DNA of 64,000 bases from Anaerolineales bacterium. Lineage in GTDB: Bacteria; Chloroflexota; Anaerolineae; 4572-78; J111. Of the stretch, positions 24,920 through 34,118 are shown one piece after another. A program made the position numbers and the translations under genes. The notes under the pieces are model-generated. The model ran no database searches. It saw only the letters and a list, made by a program, of their open reading frames with translations, and was not told the DNA's origin. Every line of letters begins with the position of its first letter. The stretch's first letter is position 1. The stretch is taken from the NCBI GenBank assembly GCA_020634855.1, contig JACKAU010000007.1, positions 1 to 64,000 of the forward strand, read 5' to 3'.

Positions 24920-26608
24920 ATGACCGACGCTTCGAAGCTGATCGCATCCCTATTGCTTGGCGGCATCCTGCTGGTGTACCTGAGTCTTACGCTTTATCAG
25001 ATCGATTTACCCGGCCTGCATTATGATGAGGCGTTTGAGGCTGTGCCGGCCGTGCAGCTATTACGCGGCCAACCGGCGGCGCTTTTTCGCGACAGCGGTT
25101 GGCGCGTCGGCGGGCGGGTTTATCCGTTGATGACTCAGGATTATATCGGCGCGATTAACACCTACCTGGCCCTGCCCTTCATTATGATATTCGGCGCGAC
25201 CCCCACCGCGCTGCGTTTAATGGCGGTGCTGGTCGGCGCGGTTACTTTGGGCTTGAGTTATGCGGTGGCCCGGCAGCTAACCGGGCAGCGGTGGGTGGGG
25301 CTGGTCGCCGCCGCAATTTTGGCGGTTGATCCTACGTTTGTTTTTTGGAATCGACAGGGCATCTTTGTTACCGCTGTCACTGCGCCTATCGCTTTGGCGG
25401 CGGTGTGGTGCTGGGTTCAACGATTGCAAAGCGGTCAACAGCGCTGGACTGCCGCCGGTGCTTTCCTGTTTGGGTTGGGGCTTTATGCCAAAGTGCTGTT
25501 TGTGTGGATGATCGCCGCCTTGGTGGGGGCCGCTATCTTGCTGAGTTGGTCGTGGCTGGTAAGGCAACTGCCCCGCCTCACTACTCAACGGCTCAAAGCG
25601 ATGCTGATGGAAACAGCCCTGGCTTTATTCGCCCTTGGGTTGGGCTGCTGGCCGTTGATTATGTACAACTGGCAAACCGGAGGCACATTCTTGAACGTAA
25701 GCGAAAATGCCCTCACCTCTTACTACGGGGTCAATAATCTGGCTGTCGGCGCTAATCTGGCCGAGCGGTTTAGCCAGTTCATCATCTTTCTAAACGGCGG
25801 CCATCTTTGGTATTTAGGACGTGTGGTAACGAATTGGGTTTTTCCTTTTATTGTGGGGGTTGTGTTTGTTTTAGTAGTTATATTGTCTATACGAAAACCA
25901 ACGCCTGTATCTACTCCTGGCGATTTCCCTTCATACAAAGTAGCGCTCTTTCCCTTTTACGTAATCGCGTTGGTCATTTGCTTCAGTATCGCTACGGTAT
26001 CGGCCTTGTGGGTGACCCATTTCGCCCTCTTAATGCCCTGGCCGGCTCTGGCCGTCGCCCTCGGCAGTTGGTTTCTTCTCGAAACCGGCGCGGCGAGCCG
26101 CCGCTGGGCCTCAGCCAGCCGGTTGGCGATTGGGCTTGGTGTGAGTATCTTAATATTGAGCGGTTTGGTTTCGACCCTGCGTTACCACGCCGCTCTATCG
26201 GTCAGCGGCGGCTTGAGTACCCACTCTGATGCGATTTACGATCTGAGCGACTGGCTGGCCCATAACGCCGACGGACTGGTGGTCGCGATGGATTGGGGAC
26301 TGGCCGCGCCGATCACCTACCTAACCAACGGTCAGGTTACGCCCGTAGAGGTTTTTGGCTATGCCTGGCAATCTGACGTACAATTAACAAGTCGTTTGAA
26401 CGGTTTCATCGCCCAACCGGAAGCGCTCTATCTGTGGCGAGCGCCGGACGAGATCATTTTTGATCGCAGCGCCGACTTCAAAGCGTTGTATCGACCCCAT
26501 AACCTGGAGGAAACCATCGAAGAAGCGTTCTATGAAAGAAGTGGCCGCCCGGTGCTGGGGGTAACGCGTCTGGTTGATGCCGGCACAGCAAGTAATCCAC
26601 CGCAATGA
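24920..26608 (+). CDS. ArnT/PMT-type (GT39/GT83-like) membrane glycosyltransferase
   Basis: About 563 residues with roughly ten hydrophobic helices. An early acidic loop motif HYDEAFEAVPAVQLLRG lies near residue 35, where GT-C enzymes carry their catalytic Asp-Glu. A short soluble C-terminal domain follows. Such enzymes move sugars from polyprenyl-phosphate donors to proteins or lipids. ATG 24920 is preferred because it lies after the previous stop; the longer frame back to 24800 overlaps the FecR gene heavily. Overlaps the next gene by ATGA. Confidence 0.82.
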   Translation: MTDASKLIASLLLGGILLVYLSLTLYQIDLPGLHYDEAFEAVPAVQLLRGQPAALFRDSGWRVGGRVYPLMTQDYIGAINTYLALPFIMIFGATPTALRLMAVLVGAVTLGLSYAVARQLTGQRWVGLVAAAILAVDPTFVFWNRQGIFVTAVTAPIALAAVWCWVQRLQSGQQRWTAAGAFLFGLGLYAKVLFVWMIAALVGAAILLSWSWLVRQLPRLTTQRLKAMLMETALALFALGLGCWPLIMYNWQTGGTFLNVSENALTSYYGVNNLAVGANLAERFSQFIIFLNGGHLWYLGRVVTNWVFPFIVGVVFVLVVILSIRKPTPVSTPGDFPSYKVALFPFYVIALVICFSIATVSALWVTHFALLMPWPALAVALGSWFLLETGAASRRWASASRLAIGLGVSILILSGLVSTLRYHAALSVSGGLSTHSDAIYDLSDWLAHNADGLVVAMDWGLAAPITYLTNGQVTPVEVFGYAWQSDVQLTSRLNGFIAQPEALYLWRAPDEIIFDRSADFKALYRPHNLEETIEEAFYERSGRPVLGVTRLVDAGTASNPPQ

Positions 26609-27399
26609 CTGAACTATCAGAATTTGCAAACTCATCAGAACTCTGGCCGACGCCCACCGGGCGCTGGTCTGTTCTGGGGATAGAACCTGAAGTCTTTGAG
26701 CAAAAACTGCTGGCCGCCGGGCTGGCGCCGAGCAGCCTACGTCCCTACCATGCCGACGAACTCCCCTACCTGGACGGCCTACTCCTGGCCGGCGCACTGT
26801 CAACCGCCGCTGATCCTGTGGCGCTGCTCCGGACGTTAACGCCCAGTCTGAAACCGTCGGCCACACTGGCGATCATCGATTGGCAAGCGGATGGGCCGCC
26901 GACTTACGGCCCGAATTTTGAGGTGCGGTTCAAACGGGGGTTGTTATGCCGCCTGCTGCGGGCAGCCGGCTTTGGCCAGGTAGATACTATGGATTACCAT
27001 CCGGTCTATTATGAGGTTTTCGCGGTCAAAGGTCCGCCCCGGCCGCTGCCACACGCCGCTGAATTTGTCGAGGTCGCTCAGTTGTCCGATTTGCCCGGCA
27101 ATAGCATGAAGAAAGTAGAGGTGTATGGCCACCAGATTGTCGTGGCCAACACCGGCCGCGAGATCGTGGCCTTTGCCCATGCTTGCCCCCACGCCGAGGG
27201 GCCGTTAGAGTTGGGGCGGCTGCGGCGACAGCTTATTGCCTGCCCGCTGCACGGCTACATTTGGAACGTCTCAACCGGAAATCCGGTCATGCCGGATGAC
27301 GAAGATTGCCTGCGCCGCTACAGCGTCAAAGTTGATGACGTTCGTGACACCATTATGGTATCGTTAGCTCCACCACCGGAGAGCATAGTCGCGGATTAA
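26605..27399 (+). CDS. Methyltransferase-like / Rieske [2Fe-2S] fusion protein
   Basis: 264 residues. The first 140 look like the second half of a class I methyltransferase (LDGLLLAGALSTAADPVALLRTLTPSLKPSATLAIIDW, then a LLRAAGF helix), without the usual Gly-rich SAM motif. Residues about 165-264 are a Rieske ferredoxin with CPHAEG and CPLHGYIW supplying two Cys and two His for the 2Fe-2S cluster. The pair is unusual. Coupled by overlap to the transferase gene and 1 bp from the PP2C gene. It may be a redox-active partner; the methyltransferase half may be inactive. Confidence 0.7.
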   Translation: MTELSEFANSSELWPTPTGRWSVLGIEPEVFEQKLLAAGLAPSSLRPYHADELPYLDGLLLAGALSTAADPVALLRTLTPSLKPSATLAIIDWQADGPPTYGPNFEVRFKRGLLCRLLRAAGFGQVDTMDYHPVYYEVFAVKGPPRPLPHAAEFVEVAQLSDLPGNSMKKVEVYGHQIVVANTGREIVAFAHACPHAEGPLELGRLRRQLIACPLHGYIWNVSTGNPVMPDDEDCLRRYSVKVDDVRDTIMVSLAPPPESIVAD

Positions 27400-27400
27400 T

Positions 27401-29200
27401 ATGTCGAGCCACAAAACTTTAGTCAGAAATCTGACAACCCTAAACCAAATTGTTGAAAGCCTTCATAAGGCCGATAACATCGGCCAGGCCCTTGATTTTG
27501 CCCTGACCCGTTTGATTGAACTGATGGGATTGGAGACCGGCTGGATTTTCCTTAAAGACCCGGAGGCCCAAACCCGGTGGGCCGGTCGAGGCTATGTCTT
27601 AGCCGCCCATCACAACCTCCCCCAGGCGTTGGGAGTCAACCGGGCGCGCGCCTGGAAAGGGACCTGCGACTGCCAGGCGCTGTGCAATAAGGACCGCCTG
27701 ACGGGCGCCTACAACGAAGTTCGTTGCAGCCGCCTGCGCAACGCTCCCGGCGACCGCAACGGGCTAAAGGTTCATGCCTCGGCTCCGCTGCGCGCCGGCG
27801 ACAATATCTTGGGCATTCTCAACGTAGCGGCCAAGGATTGGGAGTCGTTTTCCGAAGAGGGGCTGGTGCTGCTGGCCAACGTCGGCAGCCAGATCGGCAT
27901 CGCTTTGGAACGGGCCAGGCTGTTCGAACTGCTCAAAGAGCGACGCATCCACGAGCAGGCCGTGCTGCTGGAGCTATCCAACCAACTCCTCAGCCGCTCC
28001 GATCTGGATGATCTGATGATTTTCTTGGTCGAGCGGGTGTCGCGCCTACTGGATGCGGATGCCTGCGCCATTCTACTACCCGGCGAAAGAAAAGATACGC
28101 TTAGATTTAGCGCCGCCTGGGGTTGGTACGACAACCCGGTTGCCGCCCGGCGTGAGATTCCGCTTGATCCCAAAAGTTCCTGCGGCTTGGTCATGTCAAC
28201 CCTGGAACCGTTGGTGGTTGAAGATTGCTCCGTGTATGATCCAACCACTTGGACGGCAGACTGGTTAGACAAGGAGAAATTTCGCGGCCACGCGCTGGTG
28301 CCGCTGGTGGCCGAAGACCACGCCATCGGAGTACTCATGATCGACTGCCGGACGCCGCGCCGGCTGCAAGAAGACGAACTCCGGCTGCTGCACTTGATGG
28401 CCAACCAGGCCGCTATTGCCATCGAAAAAGTCCGTCTGCATCAGGAAGAGATCACCCGGCAGCGACTGGAGGACGAATTGGCGGTTGGCCAGCAGATTCA
28501 GGAGAGCCTATTGCCGGAATGTTGTCCCGTGGTCCCCGGCTGGGAGTTTGCCGCCTTTTACAAACCGGCCCGGCTGGTCGGCGGTGATTTTTACGACTAT
28601 TTCGAACTGGCCGGAGACCCCATGCAGTTGGGGCTGGTGATTGCCGATGCGTCGGGCAAAGGCGTGCCGGCGGCCTTGTTTATGGCCCTAAGCCGCTCAC
28701 TGATCCGGACCAAGTCGATGACCGGCCGCCATCCGGCTGCGGTTCTGACCCGCGCCAACCGGTTGATTATGAATGACAGCCGCTCGAAACTTTTCCTGAC
28801 GGCTTTCTACGCCACGCTGGACCTGCGCACCGGCTGGCTGGCCTACGCCAATGGCGGGCATAACTATCCCCTCTGGCTGCAAGCCGAAACCGGCCAAGTG
28901 GAGGAGTTAGCTGCTCGCGGTGTAGTTTTAGGCGCCTTCGCCGATATCGCGCTTGAAGAGAAAGAAATCACTCTGGCTCGCGGCGATACCATTGTGTTCT
29001 ATACCGATGGCGTAACTGAAGCCATCGACGGTTCGGAAGAGCTGTTTGGCGAAGACAGGTTGATAAAAACCATTGAAATGCTGGTCCAGGCTTCGGCCCA
29101 GGACGTTGTCGATGCCATCGTTGGCGCGGTTCACGAGTTTATCGGTGATACGCCGCAACAAGATGATTTAACTCTGTTTATTGTCAAACGGCGGTTTTAA
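27401..29200 (+). CDS. GAF-GAF-PP2C (RsbU/SpoIIE-type) Ser/Thr phosphatase
   Basis: 599 residues. Two GAF domains (about 15-180 and 195-350) are followed by a linker helix and an SpoIIE-type PP2C domain (about 380-599). Its metal-binding residues are visible in GGDFYDY, IADASGKG, GGH and FYTDGV, with a final DDLTLFIV. Family members dephosphorylate anti-anti-sigma factors in stress signalling, with GAF domains sensing small molecules or redox state. Cytoplasmic. The first GAF contains a Cys cluster (TCDCQALC) that could bind metal. Last gene of the operon. Confidence 0.87.
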   Translation: MSSHKTLVRNLTTLNQIVESLHKADNIGQALDFALTRLIELMGLETGWIFLKDPEAQTRWAGRGYVLAAHHNLPQALGVNRARAWKGTCDCQALCNKDRLTGAYNEVRCSRLRNAPGDRNGLKVHASAPLRAGDNILGILNVAAKDWESFSEEGLVLLANVGSQIGIALERARLFELLKERRIHEQAVLLELSNQLLSRSDLDDLMIFLVERVSRLLDADACAILLPGERKDTLRFSAAWGWYDNPVAARREIPLDPKSSCGLVMSTLEPLVVEDCSVYDPTTWTADWLDKEKFRGHALVPLVAEDHAIGVLMIDCRTPRRLQEDELRLLHLMANQAAIAIEKVRLHQEEITRQRLEDELAVGQQIQESLLPECCPVVPGWEFAAFYKPARLVGGDFYDYFELAGDPMQLGLVIADASGKGVPAALFMALSRSLIRTKSMTGRHPAAVLTRANRLIMNDSRSKLFLTAFYATLDLRTGWLAYANGGHNYPLWLQAETGQVEELAARGVVLGAFADIALEEKEITLARGDTIVFYTDGVTEAIDGSEELFGEDRLIKTIEMLVQASAQDVVDAIVGAVHEFIGDTPQQDDLTLFIVKRRF

Positions 29201-29204
29201 GCTC

Positions 29205-29232
29205 TTGCTAAAATAATGGTTTGTGCTAAAAT
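29205..29232 (+). promoter_or_regulatory. Candidate promoter for the citrate synthase gene
   Basis: TTGCTA, 16-bp spacer, TAAAAT. It leaves a leader of about 175 bases before the ATG at 29415, with no recognised riboswitch. Other weak TTGACA-like elements lie near 29308. Confidence 0.35.
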
Positions 29233-29414
29233 GCTCTTGGTCCGTGTAACGTCACGTACTCTTGTTCCTCGGCAGCAACTTACTACCCTTCACGCTATAC
29301 AAGAATACAATTGACATAGATGTCGTTGACCAGACAGTATTCATAACATCGGAACAGTGGCCTCCGATAGATAGCAATCCCAAAAAAATAACATTATGAG
29401 AGTAAGGAGTCATT

Positions 29415-30701
29415 ATGAGCAAAGAGACCTTAACCATCACTGACAATCGTACCGGTAAAACCTATGAGGTGCCTATCGAGTACGACACCATCCGGGCGAT
29501 GGACCTGCGGCAAATAAAAGTCAACCCTGATGATTTCGGGATGATGACCTATGACCCGGCTTATTCCAATACGGCTTCCTGTAAAAGCGAAATTACGTAT
29601 ATTGATGGGGATAAAGGGATCTTGCGCTATCGCGGCTATCCCATCGAGCAGTTGGCCGAACAGAGTACGTATTTAGAGGTGGCTTATCTGTTGATATACG
29701 GCAAACTGCCCAATAGAGCAGAGCTTGACTATTGGGAAAACCGCGTAATGCGACACACCTATATCCACGAAAATTTAAGCGGCCTGATCAAATCGTTTAA
29801 ATACGATGCCCACCCGATGGGCATCTTAATTAGTTCGCTGGCGGCCTTATCGACCTTTCATCAGGAAGCCAAGAACTTTGATGATCCCCAAATTCTTGAA
29901 AAACAACTTTGGCGTATTGTCGGCAAACTGCCCACCATTGCCGCTTTTGGTTATCGCCGCCGCATTGGCCGGCCCTTTAACTATCCGGATAGCACGTTAA
30001 GCTATACCGCTAACTTCTTGTATATGCTCGACTATATGGGCCAACGAGATTATGAGGTTCATCCCGTCTCGGCCCGGGCGCTGGATATTTTGTTTATTCT
30101 GCACGCCGATCACGAGCAAAACTGCTCGACGTCCACCATGCGGGCGGTTGGGTCCAGCCGGGTTGATCCGTATAGCGCCCTGGCGGCGGCGTCAGCGGCC
30201 CTTTATGGTCCGCTCCACGGGGGGGCCAATGAAGCGGTGCTGCGCATGCTAACCGCCATCGAGTCGGTTTCGAATATTCCCACCTACATCGAGCGGGTCA
30301 AAAAAGGTGAAATGCGCCTGATGGGCTTCGGCCACCGGGTTTACAAAAACTACGACCCCCGCGCCAACATCATTAAACAGGTCGCTCACGATGTCTTTGA
30401 GGTCACCGGCACCAACCCGCTGATTGATATCGCGGTTGAATTGGAACGGATTGCGCTGGAAGATGATTACTTTGTGTCGCGCAAACTCTACCCCAATGTC
30501 GATTTCTACAGCGGCATCATCTACCAGGCGCTTGGTTTCCCGGTTGATATGTTCCCGGTGCTGTTTGCCATTCCGCGAGCCGCCGGCTGGATGTCGCAGT
30601 GGATCGAAATGATTAACGATCCGGACCAAAGAATTGCTCGTCCCCGCCAGATTTATCTGGGGCCGGATGAGAGAGATTATGTGCCGGTTGAGGAACGGTA
30701 A
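29415..30701 (+). CDS. gltA: Citrate synthase
   Basis: 428 residues, normal for type II citrate synthase. It condenses acetyl-CoA with oxaloacetate, the first TCA step, in the cytoplasm. Catalytic residues are visible: His in LHADHEQNCSTSTMRAVGSS, His in GPLHGGANE, and the GFGHRVYKNYDPRA block with its Arg; the catalytic Asp falls in PNVDFYSG. AAGGAG lies 6 bases before the ATG. Followed by two hairpins. Confidence 0.96.
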   Translation: MSKETLTITDNRTGKTYEVPIEYDTIRAMDLRQIKVNPDDFGMMTYDPAYSNTASCKSEITYIDGDKGILRYRGYPIEQLAEQSTYLEVAYLLIYGKLPNRAELDYWENRVMRHTYIHENLSGLIKSFKYDAHPMGILISSLAALSTFHQEAKNFDDPQILEKQLWRIVGKLPTIAAFGYRRRIGRPFNYPDSTLSYTANFLYMLDYMGQRDYEVHPVSARALDILFILHADHEQNCSTSTMRAVGSSRVDPYSALAAASAALYGPLHGGANEAVLRMLTAIESVSNIPTYIERVKKGEMRLMGFGHRVYKNYDPRANIIKQVAHDVFEVTGTNPLIDIAVELERIALEDDYFVSRKLYPNVDFYSGIIYQALGFPVDMFPVLFAIPRAAGWMSQWIEMINDPDQRIARPRQIYLGPDERDYVPVEER

Positions 30702-30727
30702 CCCATTTCTCAAAAAACAACTCTTCT

Positions 30728-30753
30728 GTAGGGCAAACTTAAGTTTGTCCTAC
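30728..30753. repeat. Hairpin downstream of gltA
   Basis: GTAGGGCAAACTT against AAGTTTGTCCTAC, a 13-bp stem with one mismatch and no loop. It may be a mobile hairpin repeat or assist termination. Confidence 0.5.
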
Positions 30754-30779
30754 GCCCCAGCGAATGACTGAGATACGAC

Positions 30780-30819
30780 AAAAAGACCTCAAGGAGCTAA
30801 AATGAATTGAGGTCTTTTT
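30780..30819 (+). terminator. Rho-independent terminator of gltA
   Basis: AAAAAGACCTCAA and TTGAGGTCTTTTT form a 13-bp perfect stem with a 14-base loop and end in a T-run. It also reads as a terminator leftward, for the gene ending at 30854. Confidence 0.82.
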
Positions 30820-30853
30820 ATGTCCTGGGTTCCCTGTGCACTTAGCCGCCGGC

Positions 30854-31960
30854 TTACTGCCGCAGCAAAATGGTCCCACCTGCCCCCACGGCCAGACAAT
30901 TGGAAGGACCATAGCAGTCGATGTCTTTCAAATTGGTTGCCACCGGCGAGTCATCGGGCGACCAGGTACTGCCAGTGTCGAGGCTGATGAGAATTGTGCC
31001 GCCGTCGCCGACCGTGTAGCAGAGCGAAAAGCCGGGACAGCTCACGCCCGTCAACGTGACCCCGGTTCCCGAAGGTCGGCTGCTCCAACTACCGCCGGTA
31101 TTGGTTGTTTTGAAGATTTTGCCGATCTCCCCGACTGTGACGCAGGTATCTTGTTGAATACAACTGATGCTCAACAGCGACTTACCCTCATTTAGTAACA
31201 GATCTTTTTTGGAAATGACGCCGATCCCGCCCGGCCCGCCGGCGTTAGGATACGTGCCAATCACCCGGCCCCCGACGCCGACCATCCAGCACGTTTTTGA
31301 CGACAGACAATCAACCCCAAACAACGGGGTGTTGCCCAGTCGCCCGTTCTCCCAACTGGCCCCGCCGTTATAGGTAAAGCGGGCCTCGCTCTCATCGCCG
31401 ACCGCCACACACTCGCTCGTTGAAATACAATCGACAGCATCCATACGATACGACTGGTTAAGCGGCGTCCAAGAACCGCCCGCGTTGTTGGTCACCAAAA
31501 TAACCCCGGCGCTGCCGCTGCGCTGCCCCACCGCCACGCAGCGACTGGCCGAAGGACAGCTAACATCGTTCAACACCAAACCGGCGATCCCTGATGGCGT
31601 TACCGGCGACCAACTATCCCCCCCATTACTGGTATACAGCGCGATTTGCTGGCCGACCGCCATACAATTTTGTCCACCGGCCGCACAACTGACTCCGTAG
31701 AGTAGATTACTGACCCCGGACGTTTGGCTCGACCAGCCCGAGGGCGTCAAGCTAATATAGGGCAAATAGATGTCCGAGCCGGCCTGGGTCACCGGACCCT
31801 CCGCCCCCAGCTCAACCGGCGAGCGATGAGACTTATCACCGGCTGCCGGTAATGTGGCCCAAACAACAACCCCAAACGCGATCAAGACAGCCAGACCTAA
31901 CAATCCATTCAATATCGAGTTGGGCAACGAAGTCGATTTAAACAAGTGTAAGCGTTTCAT
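30854..31960 (-). CDS. Secreted BNR/Ycf48-like beta-propeller
   Basis: 368 residues. An N-terminal signal-anchor helix (about 18-38) is followed by repeated units of about 45 residues carrying a CxAVG or similar core and TSNGGDSW-type Asp-box turns, with paired cysteines in each blade. This matches propellers of the photosystem II assembly factor Ycf48/BNR type, here in a non-photosynthetic setting. Extracytoplasmic, and the Cys pairs suggest disulfides. The function is unknown beyond a binding platform. Confidence 0.75.
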   Translation of the reverse strand: MKRLHLFKSTSLPNSILNGLLGLAVLIAFGVVVWATLPAAGDKSHRSPVELGAEGPVTQAGSDIYLPYISLTPSGWSSQTSGVSNLLYGVSCAAGGQNCMAVGQQIALYTSNGGDSWSPVTPSGIAGLVLNDVSCPSASRCVAVGQRSGSAGVILVTNNAGGSWTPLNQSYRMDAVDCISTSECVAVGDESEARFTYNGGASWENGRLGNTPLFGVDCLSSKTCWMVGVGGRVIGTYPNAGGPGGIGVISKKDLLLNEGKSLLSISCIQQDTCVTVGEIGKIFKTTNTGGSWSSRPSGTGVTLTGVSCPGFSLCYTVGDGGTILISLDTGSTWSPDDSPVATNLKDIDCYGPSNCLAVGAGGTILLRQ

Positions 31961-32027
31961 TTTTTATCCTTTTTGGTTATCAGCACGAAATTTACCACAA
32001 AATCCCATTAACCTCTCCCCCCCTCAA

Positions 32028-32081
32028 AACTCCACTAACTCTATAAACTCCACTAACACCATTAACTCTACAAACTCTACC
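32028..32081. repeat. Tandem 9-bp repeats
   Basis: Six imperfect 9-mers of the AACTCCACT / AACTCTACA type in direct array, running into the stop codon of the 32077-33843 gene. Microsatellite-like. Confidence 0.6.
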
Positions 32082-33843
32082 GCAAGCTGCGCAAAAACTC
32101 AATGGCCTCTTGGGCCGTGGCGACCTTAACCACCTTTAATCGCCGGGCCATTGCCGCCGCATCATCATAATTTTCGGGCGGCGACAGAAAATATTCGGCG
32201 CCGGCCAGTTCGGCCCCGACCACCTTTTGCTGAACGCCGCCAATTGGTCCCACCGAACCGTCCAGATTTATAGTGCCGGTGCCGGCGATGATCCGGCCGC
32301 CGGTTAAATCTTCGGGCGTGACCAGGTTGTAAACGGTCAGCGTAAACATCAACCCGGCCGAGGGACCGCCAATGATCTTTTGCGGCGTGATCTCAACCGG
32401 AAAAGGCAAGTTGATATCAAAGCCAACATCCTCGACGGAAATGCCGATCCGGGGCGGCTGATCCGGTTCGGGGGACGGCATCAACGGGGTGGTTATCTCC
32501 AGTGGCTCACCATCGCGCTCGATTTGTAGCCGGACCTGACTCTGGCGCGGCTGCCGGGCCAGTTGGGTCGTCAAAGCTGAGACCGCCTCCACCGCGACCC
32601 CGTTAACGCCCACAATGACGTCGCCCGGTTGCAGCAGGCCGTTGGCCAGACTCTCGGGCAGCAGGGACAGGACTCTGGCCCCCAACCCGTGGGTATCGAC
32701 CTCATAGCCGGCCAGGCGCAGCCCGACCGCGGCCGCCGCCGTTTGGCTGTCATCCAACATCCGGTAATTGCGCTGAGCCACCTCTTGCATGGTGGTATCG
32801 GGCGGCACAATTTGCTCCGGGGGAACCAGCCGGATGGCCGGGCTGACCAGGCCCAACAGCCATTGGCCCGCCGTAATCGGCGTTTGGGAGAAGACCGTGG
32901 TCAGCAAAAAGCTGCCCTTAACCGGTTGACGGTAAGCGCTGGGGACGACCACCATCGGCTCGACCGGCGGCGCGATGCCGGGCGCTTCTAGCCCGTTGTT
33001 GGTCGGCGTCAGCAGCAGCGTTAAGCCCAGCAGGCTGCCGCTGAGCAGGACCGCCAGCGGTAACCGAATGAATATCATCGACCAGCGGGATGGCGCGGCC
33101 GGTTCGGATGGGGTCCATTGCCGGCCGGGATGGGCCAGCAGCATCACGCCGATTAACCCGGCCAACAGCAGCGTCCCGGCGCCGGTGGCCGCGCTGAAAC
33201 GCACCTGCTGGCTCATGAGAAAGACGCCCCAGCCGGATAAAGCGGCCACGGCGATGACGCCCCACCGCCGCTCAACACGCGCCCAGAACGCGGGTCGAGC
33301 CAGCAGCCCCCACATAATCGCCCGCATCAGCCGCCCGCCGTCCAAAGGCAGAAAAGGGACCAAGTTGAGAGCCGCGATACCCGCGTTGAATAGGATTAAA
33401 AACAGGCTAACGGTATTGAGGTAAGCATGGAGTTGGACATTCCACAGCAGATAAGCCAGCCCGGCCAGCCCCAAGCTGACCAGCGGTCCGGCCAGCGCCG
33501 CCAGCGCCTCGCGCCAAGCTGTGGGTGCGACCGGCCAGTCCTGAGCGGCATCGCCGATGGGATAGAGCGGAATCGTGGGGGGTAACTCACTACCGACGGC
33601 GCGCGCCGCCCATTGATGCCCAGCGACGTGCCCGATGAGGCAAACCAGAGTTAAAAACCCCGTCACTAGGGCCAGAGTCCAGGTTTCGAGCGGCGTCAGA
33701 AAAGCGGCCACAATCGGAATGTAAAGCGCGCCAATCGCCCACAGGCCGGCGGCCACACCGGCCAACCAGGTCAGGTTGAACGCCAGCACGCTGCCTCCCA
33801 GCGGCAGGCGGAGGCTGAGCCTTAGGAGTGAGTATCTATTCAT
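32077..33843 (-). CDS. M50-like membrane domain fused to PDZ and Lon-type (S16) protease domains
   Basis: 588 residues. The N-terminal half is a site-2-protease-like fold: helices with GHVAGHQWAARA at about 68-78 and NLVPFLPLDGG at about 158-168. The catalytic Glu of HExxH is Val here, so metalloprotease activity is doubtful. After a further membrane helix come a PDZ domain (about 385-470) and a Lon catalytic domain (about 475-588) with the nucleophile in GGPSAG (about 493) and the Lys in GVQQKVV (about 538). PDZ-Lon is the YlbL arrangement; fusion to an S2P-like domain is unusual. An IS110 element lies just upstream. Confidence 0.78.
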   Translation of the reverse strand: MNRYSLLRLSLRLPLGGSVLAFNLTWLAGVAAGLWAIGALYIPIVAAFLTPLETWTLALVTGFLTLVCLIGHVAGHQWAARAVGSELPPTIPLYPIGDAAQDWPVAPTAWREALAALAGPLVSLGLAGLAYLLWNVQLHAYLNTVSLFLILFNAGIAALNLVPFLPLDGGRLMRAIMWGLLARPAFWARVERRWGVIAVAALSGWGVFLMSQQVRFSAATGAGTLLLAGLIGVMLLAHPGRQWTPSEPAAPSRWSMIFIRLPLAVLLSGSLLGLTLLLTPTNNGLEAPGIAPPVEPMVVVPSAYRQPVKGSFLLTTVFSQTPITAGQWLLGLVSPAIRLVPPEQIVPPDTTMQEVAQRNYRMLDDSQTAAAAVGLRLAGYEVDTHGLGARVLSLLPESLANGLLQPGDVIVGVNGVAVEAVSALTTQLARQPRQSQVRLQIERDGEPLEITTPLMPSPEPDQPPRIGISVEDVGFDINLPFPVEITPQKIIGGPSAGLMFTLTVYNLVTPEDLTGGRIIAGTGTINLDGSVGPIGGVQQKVVGAELAGAEYFLSPPENYDDAAAMARRLKVVKVATAQEAIEFLRSLR

Positions 33844-33958
33844 AAAATCTCAAATGGGGTTTGTCGTTTCTCAGCCGTAGCCTTTTAACCTCAGTTCGGA
33901 AATAGATGGGCTTCATGTCATTAGTATGATAACGCAACTGATGTACAATCAGGCCCAG

Positions 33959-34088
33959 ACCTGGTAGATCGATTGTCATTAGGTCACGAGACCGATGCGA
34001 AGCTTTGATCGCCAGGTTGAGTAACAAATAAGCCCGAACAGTTGAGGGGACCATGGAACGATGAGTCCGAATACATGCTAGTGCGGGC
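33959..34088 (+). ncRNA. Candidate IS110 bridge RNA
   Basis: Two successive imperfect hairpins lie in the left non-coding end of the element. The first pairs ACCTGG and GATC (33959-33970) with GATC and CCAGGT (34007-34017) and encloses GGTC-ACGA-GACC at 33982-33993. The second pairs GCCCG (34032-34036) with CGGGC (34084-34088) and encloses GGAC/GTCC (34048-34068). Two internal-loop hairpins upstream of the recombinase match the known target-binding and donor-binding loop layout of IS110-group bridge RNAs. The role is inferred from layout and position. Confidence 0.5.
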
Positions 34089-34118
34089 GAAGCCAAGCAA
34101 TCAGGAGCGAACAGAACC

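Noticed and set aside
29300..29340. TTGACA-like element before gltA
   Set aside because: No acceptable -10 at the right spacing.
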